The notes below the pieces were generated by a model. The model worked only from the letters and a program-made list of their open reading frames with translations, was not told the origin of the DNA and ran no database searches. The position numbers were made by a program, and so were the translations under genes. Of a DNA stretch of 64,000 bases, positions 36,651 through 43,600 are shown one piece after another. Each line of letters opens with the position of its first letter. Positions within the stretch are counted from its first letter, which is position 1. The DNA is taken from contig CAWFEX010000014.1 of assembly GCA_963814955.1 (NCBI GenBank), positions 156,394 through 220,393 of the forward strand, given 5' to 3'. The stretch is from DATCJA01 sp963814955 (GTDB lineage Bacteria > Acidobacteriota > Vicinamibacteria > Vicinamibacterales > UBA2999).

Positions 36651-37842
36651 ATGCGCACGCGACTTTTCACAGTCATCGGGGCAGCGGCGATCGTCGCAGC
36701 CGTGGCCGTATCGGTAAACGTCAGGTCGGCCACGACGACGGGTGGGCCGCGCGACGTCGTGGGGCGAACCTGATCTGCAGGGCATCTGGACCAACGAGTT
36801 CGATACGCCGCTGCAGCGTGCGGCGCGCTACGGCACCCGGGAGTTCTTCACCGAAGAGGAACGCGCGGAGCTCGACAAAGAGCGTCTGGCGCTTCTCGGC
36901 AGAGACCGGCGGGTCGAGCGCGGCACTGAACTCGACGTGGCCGGCGCATACGGCTCCGTGTTCATGTCGATGAAGCGCACGGGCCGGCGCACCTCGCTCA
37001 TCGTCGATCCGCCGGATGGACGCGTCCCCCCACTGGTGCCGGAAGCGGCTCAGCGGGCCGCAGCCGATCGCGAATTCCGGCTTGCGCTGCTGCAGGCGAC
37101 CGAAACCTGCAAGAGCAACTCGACCGCGTGCGCCGGCGGCAAATACGTTCCAACGCCGTCCGCCCGGCGAGGTGAGGCGCTCACGCGTTACAACACCGCA
37201 CGCATGAATCGCCACAACGGCCCGGAGGACGGGAGTCTTGCGGATCGCTGTCTGTCGGGCAACATCCCCGAGTTCGGCACCGCCTACGGCGGCAGCTTCC
37301 GGAGGATCGTCCAGACGCAGGGCGGCCTCTCGATCTTCTACGACGTCGGTCAAGGTCAGGGTTTCCAGCGCAACATCGTGATGAACGGCAGCCCGCATCT
37401 GCCGGCGCGCATCCAGCAGTGGCACGGCGACTCGCGCGGCCGCTGGGAAGGCGACACGCTGGTCGTCGACGTCACCAACTTCAGCCCGAAGACCGATTTC
37501 ATGGGATCGCGGGAGAACCTGCACCTCATCGAACGCTGGACGCGGACCGGCCCCGACACGCTCGAGTACGCGGTGACGATCGAAGACCCTACGGTCTGGA
37601 CGCGCCCGTGGACGGTGAAGGAAGAATTCACGAGGCAGAACGACAAAGAGAATCGGATTTACTACGAGCCGCGGTGCCACGAAGGCAACTACGGGTTTCC
37701 CTCGCTGCTGCTGGCGGCCCGTCTCGCCGACAAGGCCTACGCCGAGGGACGCGGCCCGCACCCGGCCACGAACGACAACGCCACGGACTTCGTGGGCGTC
37801 GAAGAAAACCCGCTCGCGCGATACGTTCGCTGCAGGGAGTAG
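36651..37842 (+). CDS. Secreted WEG-family protein, class III, about 396 aa, one frameshift near the N-terminus
   Basis: The ATG at 36651 (GAGGTG upstream) opens a signal peptide (RTRLFTVIGAAAIVAAVAV). The frame breaks near 36744, where removing one G from GGTGGGC joins it to 'ATSWGEPDLQGIWTNEFDTP'. Class III features: 'EFFTEEERAELDKERLALL', 'SLIVDPPDGRVPPLVPEAA', a CKSNSTACAGGKY insert with two Cys, 'LADRCLSGNIPEFG', 'QTQGGLSIFYDVGQGQGFQR', 'GDSRGRWEGDTLVVDVTNFS', 'YAVTIEDPTVWTRPWTVKEE' and 'YEPRCHEGNYGFPSLL'. The CHEGNYG box corresponds to CHExNYG of class I. Function unknown. First of two III-IV pairs in cassette 4; the stop is 2 bp before the next ATG. Confidence 0.82.
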
Positions 37843-37844
37843 TC

Positions 37845-38795
37845 ATGCTCATCCGGATGATCCCCGTCGCCCTCATCGCCGCCGTCGTCGGCGCCGTTAT
37901 CGCGACATCAGTGACGCGAAGCTCCGGTCAAGCAGCACGACCCGGAGAGATCGACGGGCGGCCGAATTTCAGCGGCATCTGGCAGGCCAATAACGAGGCG
38001 CACTGGGACGTGCAGGCCCACGCCGCTCGCGCCGGCGCCGTGACGCAGCCTGGCATGTATCCCTTCGACTACGCGCGTGTCGCGGCGGCACCCGTGGTGG
38101 CACTGGGCGCTGCCGGCGGCGTACCCGCCTCGCTGGGTGTGGTGCAGGGCGACGGCGAGATTCCGTACACACCCGAAGCGCTGGCTATCAAGAAAGAGAA
38201 CGGCGAGCACTGGATTGACCGCGATCCAGAGCTCAAGTGTTATCTGCCGGGCATCCCACGCGCGATGTACATGCCGTATCCGTTCGAGATCACACAAGGC
38301 TCGAACAAGATACACATGGCCTATGCGTTTGCGACGACGGCGCGCACGATCCACCTGGACGAAGTTGACCCGCCGCCGGCGGACAACTGGATGGGGCATT
38401 CAGTCGGGCGGTGGGAAGGCAACTCGCTCGTCGTGGACGTCACGAACTTCAACGACAAGACGTGGTTCGACCGCGCGGGCAATTTTCACAGCGAGGCACT
38501 GCACCTCGTAGAGCGATTCACGCTCGCGACGCCCGACGTCATTCAGTACGAGGTGACGATCGAGGATCCGAAAGTCTTCACGCGACCGTGGCGCATTGCG
38601 ATGCCGCTCTATCGCCGGATGGAGCCGAACATGCAGCTGCTCGAGTATCGCTGTACGGAATTTGCCGAGGAGTTCCTCTACGGTCACGTCCGCAGCCAGC
38701 AACTGGTCAAGCGCTGGGAGGGCGAGACGATGATCGTCGACATCACACGCAAGGTACCGCCCGGCGACAAGTTCTATGAATGGTTCCGCAAATAG
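37845..38795 (+). CDS. Secreted WEG-family protein, class IV, 316 aa
   Basis: Start at 37845, 2 bp after the previous stop with AGGGAG upstream, giving a short signal peptide (1-22). Motifs: 'DGRPNFSGIWQANNEAHWDV', 'GEIPYTPEALAIKKENGEHW', 'DPELKCYLPGIPRAMYMPYP', 'FEITQGSNKIHMAYAF', 'MGHSVGRWEGNSLVVDVTNF', 'WFDRAGNFHSEALHLVERF', 'YEVTIEDPKVFTRPWRIAM' and 'YRRMEPNMQLLEYRCTEF'. Unlike class IV copies in cassettes 1-3 it continues with 'QQLVKRWEGETMIVDITRKV' and 'PPGDKFYEWFRK', so a second, minimal WEG motif follows the first. The same extension occurs in the copy at 40273. Function unknown. Confidence 0.84.
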   Translation: MLIRMIPVALIAAVVGAVIATSVTRSSGQAARPGEIDGRPNFSGIWQANNEAHWDVQAHAARAGAVTQPGMYPFDYARVAAAPVVALGAAGGVPASLGVVQGDGEIPYTPEALAIKKENGEHWIDRDPELKCYLPGIPRAMYMPYPFEITQGSNKIHMAYAFATTARTIHLDEVDPPPADNWMGHSVGRWEGNSLVVDVTNFNDKTWFDRAGNFHSEALHLVERFTLATPDVIQYEVTIEDPKVFTRPWRIAMPLYRRMEPNMQLLEYRCTEFAEEFLYGHVRSQQLVKRWEGETMIVDITRKVPPGDKFYEWFRK

Positions 38796-38864
38796 AGGTA
38801 GGGCGATGCCGCCGAGTGCGCACTCGACTTCTTGGCGTCGTCGGAGTGCGCGATTAGGTTATCG

Positions 38865-40091
38865 ATGCGCACGACTTATCGTCTTCGTCGAGACTGGCGG
38901 TCGTACGGGCCGTCAGCGGTGGCAAGGGGCGGACGCCCAGGGGACACCGGTCAGGGGCTCAGAACACCGTGGGGCGACCCCGACCTCCAAGGCCTCTGGA
39001 GCTACGACCTCGAAGTGCCGCTCCAGCGACCCGCCCGATACGGCAACAGGGAATTTTTCACCGAAGAGGAACGCGCCGCGCTCGACAAGGAACGGGCGGA
39101 GATTCTCAGTGAGAACGATCGACGCTACTCGCCAGGCACCGAGCAGGACGTCGGCGGCGCATACAACGCCGCGATCTTCACCACGCACAAGCCGGTAGGG
39201 CGCCGCACATCGCTCATCGTCGATCCACCGGACGGAAAGATTCCTCCTCTGACGCCCGAGGCGCAGAAGAAGCGAACGGAGATTCGCGCATTCCAGCTTG
39301 CGCTGCTTCAGGCCACTGACGTCTGCAAGAACAATCTGCCGGGATGCAGCGGTGGAAAGTACGGACCGCCGTCGCCGCGGCGCGCAGAAACACCGCCCCG
39401 TTACCTGACGGTGGCGGCCGCCGGAGGACCAGGGGGTGGCGGCGGCATCATCAATCGCTCCGACAATCCCGAGGACCGGAACCTTGGTGAGCGGTGCATG
39501 GCCGCCGTGCTGCCGGATTTCGGCGGCAACACGGGGTTCTTCCTGCAGATCATCCAGTCGCGCGATGCGGTCTCGATCTTCTACGACACCGGCCAGGGAC
39601 AAGGATGGCAGCGTGTCATCCCCGTCACTGCGAATCCACACCTGCCGGCGAACGTGCGCCAATGGTGGGGTAACTCGCGCGGCCGCTGGGAGGGGAACAC
39701 GCTGGTCGTCGACGTCACGAATTTCAGCCCGAAGACCTACTTCCAGGGATCGTACGAGAACCTCCATCTGGTGGAGCGGTGGACGCGGCTCGACGCGAAC
39801 ACCATCGAGTACGCGGTCACGATCGACGATCCCACCACGTGGACGAGACCGTGGACCGTGAAGCAGGAATACAACAAGCAGAACGACTTCGCGAACCGGC
39901 ATTACAAAGAGCCGCGATGCCACGAGGGCAACTACGGGATGGTCGGGCTGCTCGCGGGGGCGCGTGCGGAAGAGCGTGCCTTCGCGGAAGGGCGAGGACC
40001 CGATCCAGCCACGAAGTGCACCGCCGGCTGCGGCGGATTCGCCGCGGGCTTTGGTGATGAGGGAGAAGACAGTAATCCGCTGACGAGGTAA
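38865..40091 (+). CDS. Secreted WEG-family protein, class III, about 408 aa, N-terminus uncertain
   Basis: Paralogue of the 36651 gene: 'TPWGDPDLQGLWSYDLEVPL', 'EFFTEEERAALDKERAEIL', 'SLIVDPPDGKIPPLTPEAQ', 'CKNNLPGCSGGKYGPPSP', a Gly-rich loop, 'LGERCMAAVLPDFGGNTGFF', 'QSRDAVSIFYDTGQGQGWQR', 'GNSRGRWEGNTLVVDVTNFS', 'YAVTIDDPTTWTRPWTVKQE' and 'YKEPRCHEGNYGMVGLLAGA'. The first 30 codons from 38865 (MRTTYRLRRDWRSYG...) do not form a signal peptide although all relatives have one, and adjacent frames are also poor, so one or more sequence errors probably lie in 38870-38960. A Cys-rich TKCTAGCGGF stretch lies near the end. Function unknown. Confidence 0.78.
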   Translation: MRTTYRLRRDWRSYGPSAVARGGRPGDTGQGLRTPWGDPDLQGLWSYDLEVPLQRPARYGNREFFTEEERAALDKERAEILSENDRRYSPGTEQDVGGAYNAAIFTTHKPVGRRTSLIVDPPDGKIPPLTPEAQKKRTEIRAFQLALLQATDVCKNNLPGCSGGKYGPPSPRRAETPPRYLTVAAAGGPGGGGGIINRSDNPEDRNLGERCMAAVLPDFGGNTGFFLQIIQSRDAVSIFYDTGQGQGWQRVIPVTANPHLPANVRQWWGNSRGRWEGNTLVVDVTNFSPKTYFQGSYENLHLVERWTRLDANTIEYAVTIDDPTTWTRPWTVKQEYNKQNDFANRHYKEPRCHEGNYGMVGLLAGARAEERAFAEGRGPDPATKCTAGCGGFAAGFGDEGEDSNPLTR

Positions 40092-40108
40092 GGACGGGCC
40101 ACAGGAAA

Positions 40109-40180
40109 CGGGCCGCGGAGACGCGGAGACACGGAGAAATACCTTTTGTTTAACTCTGTGTCTCTGTGCCTCTGTGGCCC
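40109..40180. repeat. Imperfect 72-bp palindrome of GGAGACAC-type units (second copy)
   Basis: Arms made of CGCGGAGACGCGGAGACACGGAG-like and CTCTGTGTCTCTGTGCCTCTGTGG-like repeats around a TTTTGTTTAA centre, related to 12522-12586. Confidence 0.65.
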
Positions 40181-40181
40181 T

Positions 40182-40249
40182 GTAGAGCGCACGCTTCAGA
40201 GATGCGCGTGATTGGCGTCACGTGTAGCGCGCACGCTTTAGCGTGCGCG
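40182..40249. repeat. Two REP-like hairpins, stem GCGCACGC/GCGTGCGC
   Basis: The first copy is imperfect (right arm GATGCGCG) and the second is perfect (GTAGCGCGCACGC-TTTA-GCGTGCGCG). They lie immediately upstream of the class IV ribosome-binding site. Confidence 0.7.
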
Positions 40250-40272
40250 GAAACGAACAAGGAGGAATCCCG

Positions 40273-41241
40273 ATGCGACGTTGGTCCACGGGCTCGATGA
40301 TTGCGGTGGCCCTTGCAGCGGCTGCCGCGAGTGCAGCCCTCTCGCTTTCGATTCCTCGCGCCGCTGCCCAACCCGCCGCGCCGGCCGCTCGTACGGCGGA
40401 CGGCAAGCCCGACTTCAGTGGCATCTGGCAGGCCAACAACGAAGCGAACTGGGATCTGCAGGCGCACGAGGCACGGTCGGGAGCGGTGACACAACAAGGC
40501 GTGTATCCGTACGCATACGCCCGTGTGCCGGCCGCACCTGTGCTGGCCCTTGGCGCCGCCGGCGGCGTACCTGGATCGCTCGGCGTCGTCGAAGGAGACG
40601 GGCAGATCCCGTACATGCCGGAAGCCGCGGCGATCAAGAAGGAGAACGGCGAGCACTGGATCGATCGCGACCCGGAATTGAAGTGTTACCTGCCGGGTGT
40701 TCCACGGGCGATGTACATGCCCTACCCGTTCCAGATCGTTCAGGGCACGAACAAGATCAACATGGCGTTCGCCTTCACGAGCACCGCCCGCACCATACAT
40801 CTCGACAAGGTCGAGGAGCCGCCCGATGACACGTATATGGGGCATTCGGTCGGCCGGTGGGAGGGAGACACACTGGTCGTCGACGTCACTCGTTTCAACG
40901 GCAAGAACTGGTTCGACAGGGCGGGGAATTTCCATAGCGACGCCCTGCACCTCGTTGAGCGCTTCACTCCAATCACCCGTGACGCCATCCGCTACGAAGT
41001 GACCATCGAGGATCCGAAGGTCTTTACGCGAGCCTGGAAGATCTCGATGCCGCTGTATCGCCGGCTGGAGCCGGCCATGGAGCTCCTCGAATATCGCTGC
41101 ATAGAGTTCGTCGAGGAATTCCTGTTCGGAAATCTCCGCAAGCAGCAGTTGGTCAAACGCTGGGAAGGCGAGACGATGATCGTGGACATCACTCGCAAGG
41201 TGCCACCGGGTGACAAGCTCTATGAGTGGTACCGAAGGTAA
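40273..41241 (+). CDS. Secreted WEG-family protein, class IV, 322 aa
   Basis: Start at 40273 (AAGGAGGAATCCCG upstream); an in-frame ATG at 40243 lies inside a REP and is rejected. The signal peptide (1-32, ending RAAAQ) is followed by 'DGKPDFSGIWQANNEANWDL', 'GQIPYMPEAAAIKKENGEHW', 'DPELKCYLPGVPRAMYMPYP', 'FQIVQGTNKINMAFAF', 'MGHSVGRWEGDTLVVDVTRF', 'WFDRAGNFHSDALHLVERF', 'YEVTIEDPKVFTRAWKISM', 'YRRLEPAMELLEYRCIEF' and the C-terminal 'KRWEGETMIVDITRKVPPGD' extension. It is nearly collinear with the 37845 protein, so the III-IV pair was probably duplicated as a unit. Function unknown. Confidence 0.86.
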   Translation: MRRWSTGSMIAVALAAAAASAALSLSIPRAAAQPAAPAARTADGKPDFSGIWQANNEANWDLQAHEARSGAVTQQGVYPYAYARVPAAPVLALGAAGGVPGSLGVVEGDGQIPYMPEAAAIKKENGEHWIDRDPELKCYLPGVPRAMYMPYPFQIVQGTNKINMAFAFTSTARTIHLDKVEEPPDDTYMGHSVGRWEGDTLVVDVTRFNGKNWFDRAGNFHSDALHLVERFTPITRDAIRYEVTIEDPKVFTRAWKISMPLYRRLEPAMELLEYRCIEFVEEFLFGNLRKQQLVKRWEGETMIVDITRKVPPGDKLYEWYRR

Positions 41242-41250
41242 TCCGTGTAT

Positions 41251-41280
41251 GTAGAGCGCACGCTTCAGCGTGCGCGCGCA
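41251..41280. repeat. REP-like hairpin, stem GCGCACGC/GCGTGCGC
   Basis: GTAGAGCGCACGCTTCAGCG-type copy between the class IV and DUF6152 genes, about 15 bp upstream of the DUF6152 start. Confidence 0.72.
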
Positions 41281-41293
41281 CGAGGTAAATGCC

Positions 41294-41728
41294 ATGCGTA
41301 AACAGCTAGCGTCCGTCCTCGGAGGCCTGACTTTCCTTCTCGCAGTCGCGGTGGAGCCTGTGCCGGCACATCACGCGTTCGCGGCTGAATTCGACTCGAA
41401 CAAGCCGGTCTCGTTCATGAAAGCCACTGTGACGAAGGTGGAATGGGTGAACCCCCACGTCTGGATTCACGTCGACGTCAGAACACCGGACGGCAAGGTG
41501 GAACCGTGGGCGATCGAAGGCGGCACACCCAACGTCCTCTTCCGGCGCGGCTTTAACAAGCAGTCACTCACTGCCGGCACCGTTATCGCGATCGACGGCT
41601 ACCGCGCGAAGGACGGCACCCGGCGGGCGAACGGCCGCGACCTGACGTTCCCAGACGGCCGCAAGCTGTTTCTCGGATCGTCCGGGACCGGCGCGCCGTA
41701 CGAGCTGCAGCCCGGTCAGGCGAAGTAA
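41294..41728 (+). CDS. DUF6152 family secreted protein, 144 aa (copy 4)
   Basis: Start at 41294 (MRKQLASVLGG..., GAGGTAA upstream). The signal peptide ends EPVPA and the mature protein begins HHAFAAEFDSNKPVSF. Motifs: 'ATVTKVEWVNPHVWIHVDV', 'RTPDGKVEPWAIEGGTPN', 'LFRRGFNKQSLTAGT', 'DGYRAKDGTRRANGRDLTFP' and 'LFLGSSGTGAPYELQPG'. It is the most typical of the four copies and differs from copy 3 mainly by conservative changes. It closes cassette 4 and is followed by a REP and the YtcJ-like amidohydrolase. Function unknown. Confidence 0.87.
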   Translation: MRKQLASVLGGLTFLLAVAVEPVPAHHAFAAEFDSNKPVSFMKATVTKVEWVNPHVWIHVDVRTPDGKVEPWAIEGGTPNVLFRRGFNKQSLTAGTVIAIDGYRAKDGTRRANGRDLTFPDGRKLFLGSSGTGAPYELQPGQAK

Positions 41729-41729
41729 T

Positions 41730-41754
41730 GTAGGGGCCGACCTTAGGTCAGCCC
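41730..41754. repeat. REP-like hairpin, GTAG foot, stem GGGCCGACCT/AGGTC(A)GCCC
   Basis: Same family as 4129-4154 with one mismatch in the stem. It lies between DUF6152 copy 4 and the amidohydrolase. Confidence 0.68.
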
Positions 41755-41775
41755 GATCTCACACGGTGAAATGCG

Positions 41776-43470
41776 ATGAAACGAGTCTCTCTTGCGCTGC
41801 TTGTCCCGGGACTGGTGGTGGCATCACTCGCGGTGGATGCGCAGCAGCCCGCCCCCGACATCGTTCTGACGAACGGCAAGATCGTCACCGTCGACGCCCA
41901 GTTCTCGATCGCTCAGGCCGTGGCGGTGCGCGGCGACCGCATCGTCGCGGTCGGGTCGAACCAGGACATCACGCGCCTGGCAGGCCAGAACACGCGCCGC
42001 ATCGATCTGCGGGGCCGGACCATGTTGCCGGGGTTCATCGACAATCACGCGCACTTCCAGGAGGAAGGCGCGTACTGGAACCTCGAGCTGCGGTTCGACG
42101 GCGTCGATTCGCGCAAGCGTGCCCTCGAGATGATTCGCGCAAAGGCGAAGGAAAAGGGGCCAGGCCAGTGGGTGTACAACCTGGGCGGGTGGTCTCCCGA
42201 CCAGTTCGTGGACGACAAGAAGCTGTTCACGCGTGAGGAGCTCGATCAGTACTCCCCTGACAACCCGGTCTTCCTGCAGTTCAGCCGCGCTGAAACGTTT
42301 CTCAACAGCAAGGCGATCGAGGCCGTCGGTCTCGACAAGATGAATCAGCCGTGGATTCGACGCGATGCCGGCGGCCGCCCGACGGGCATCATCGACGTGG
42401 CGGGCAACGGCCCGGTGAGAAACGCGGCCAAATTTCTCGACGCGCCGAACGGAGCGCGGGCCAATCTGCCGATGGAAATCATCCGCGCCAGCAGCCTCGC
42501 CATGCTGCGCGATCTCAACAGAGCGGGTTTGACGACCTCCGGCGGGGAATGCCAGTGGGAAGACCTGTATCGCGAATTCCAGCGTCAGGGGCGTCAGAGC
42601 ATGCGGTTCTTCTGCTTCCGCACGGCGCCGGGTGGGCGAGGCGCGGGCGCGATGGAGAAGCAGCTCGCGGCGATTCCCTCGTTGCGGTATCACGACGGCG
42701 ACGAGTGGCAGGACTTCACGAACTGGGGCGAGAACTTCGCCGGCGGTGGAGGCGACAACCTGTACTCGGTGACACAGCAGCCGGTGCCGCAGGAATCGTG
42801 GGACCAGTTCGGGAATTTCGCCCGCGTGGTTGCGAAGGCGGGCATCCAGGCTCTGCTGCATACCCAGACCGACGTGGCGATCGAAGGAAAGCTCCGTCAG
42901 ATTGAAAAGCTCAATCAGGAGGGCGTCAGCATCCGGCCGCTTCGATGGGCGCTGATGCACATGGAAGGCGTCACGGTGGATCAGATTGAGCGCATGAAGA
43001 AGCTCAACATGTTCATTGCCGTGCACCCGCGCGAGATCGTCACGGGCGGATTGCTGCATCGCGTGTGGGGCGATCGTGCGTTCGCAATGCCGCCGCTGAA
43101 AGAGATTCAGGACAGCGGCATCATGTGGGGCCTCGGTACCGACGCGTTCGAAGTCAATCAGTACCGCCCATTTCAGACTTTGTACTGGGCTGTGACCGGC
43201 AAGATGGTTGGCGGCACCGTCGTGAACACCCATACGGTGAGCCGGGAAGCGGCGCTGATCGCGCACACGCGCAGCAACGCCTACCTCTTCTTCCGCGAGA
43301 ACGACCTGGGATCGATCCAGACCGGCCGGTTCGCCGATCTGGTCGTCACCGATCGCGACTACCTGACCGTGCCGGCCGATCAGATCAAGGACATCAGGCC
43401 GGTGCTGACGATGGTGGGCGGTCGCGTGGTCTATGACGCCGCAGCGGAGACGGCGACGGCGACGCGCTAA
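41776..43470 (+). CDS. Secreted amidohydrolase family 3 (YtcJ-like), 564 aa
   Basis: A signal peptide (1-22, ending VDAQ) is followed by a composite urease-like beta domain plus TIM barrel: 'DIVLTNGKIVTVDAQFSIAQ', 'LPGFIDNHAHFQEEGAYWNL' (metal HxH), 'LLHTQTDVAIEGKLRQIEKL', 'RWALMHMEGVTVDQIERMKK', 'IAVHPREIVTGGLLHRVWGD', 'IMWGLGTDAFEVNQYRPFQT', 'HTVSREAALIAHTRSNAYLF' and 'GSIQTGRFADLVVTDRDYL'. Length and order fit the exoenzyme-regulatory/YtcJ group of amide or ester hydrolases. Substrate unknown. Its position after cassette 4 mirrors the amidohydrolase beside cassette 3, suggesting hydrolysis of what the receptors import (inference). Confidence 0.9.
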   Translation: MKRVSLALLVPGLVVASLAVDAQQPAPDIVLTNGKIVTVDAQFSIAQAVAVRGDRIVAVGSNQDITRLAGQNTRRIDLRGRTMLPGFIDNHAHFQEEGAYWNLELRFDGVDSRKRALEMIRAKAKEKGPGQWVYNLGGWSPDQFVDDKKLFTREELDQYSPDNPVFLQFSRAETFLNSKAIEAVGLDKMNQPWIRRDAGGRPTGIIDVAGNGPVRNAAKFLDAPNGARANLPMEIIRASSLAMLRDLNRAGLTTSGGECQWEDLYREFQRQGRQSMRFFCFRTAPGGRGAGAMEKQLAAIPSLRYHDGDEWQDFTNWGENFAGGGGDNLYSVTQQPVPQESWDQFGNFARVVAKAGIQALLHTQTDVAIEGKLRQIEKLNQEGVSIRPLRWALMHMEGVTVDQIERMKKLNMFIAVHPREIVTGGLLHRVWGDRAFAMPPLKEIQDSGIMWGLGTDAFEVNQYRPFQTLYWAVTGKMVGGTVVNTHTVSREAALIAHTRSNAYLFFRENDLGSIQTGRFADLVVTDRDYLTVPADQIKDIRPVLTMVGGRVVYDAAAETATATR

Positions 43471-43486
43471 GAACTCTTCATAACCG

Positions 43487-43550
43487 TAGTGGCGGGCCTT
43501 GACGGCCCGCCTGGCGCGGCGTAAAGCCGCGCCCTACGTGAGTTATGAAA
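43487..43550. repeat. Nested palindrome: TTCATAACC arms around a double REP (second copy)
   Basis: Outer arms TTCATAACCGTAG and CTACGTGAGTTATGAA enclose GGCGGGCC/GGCCCGCC and GGCGCGGC/GCCGCGCC stems. It shares outer arms, but not inner stems, with 32063-32138. Confidence 0.75.
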
Positions 43551-43555
43551 CCAGT

Positions 43556-43597
43556 TCTAGGCACTCCAGGCACTCTAGGCACTTCAGGCACTCCAAA
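43556..43597. repeat. Short tandem array, unit AGGCACTCC/T
   Basis: Four near-identical 9-10 bp units immediately precede the GT-C-like start codon, in the place where a ribosome-binding site would be expected. Confidence 0.65.
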
Positions 43598-43600
43598 CAA

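Noticed and set aside
37419..37844. Extension of the class IV gene upstream to 37419
   Set aside because: That part is the out-of-frame shadow of the class III gene; the ATG at 37845 has a ribosome-binding site and a signal peptide.
41824..43266. 480-codon minus-strand frame opposite the YtcJ-like amidohydrolase
   Set aside because: The plus strand has signal peptide, HxH metal motif and full-length family order. The minus frame is His/Arg-rich without motifs.
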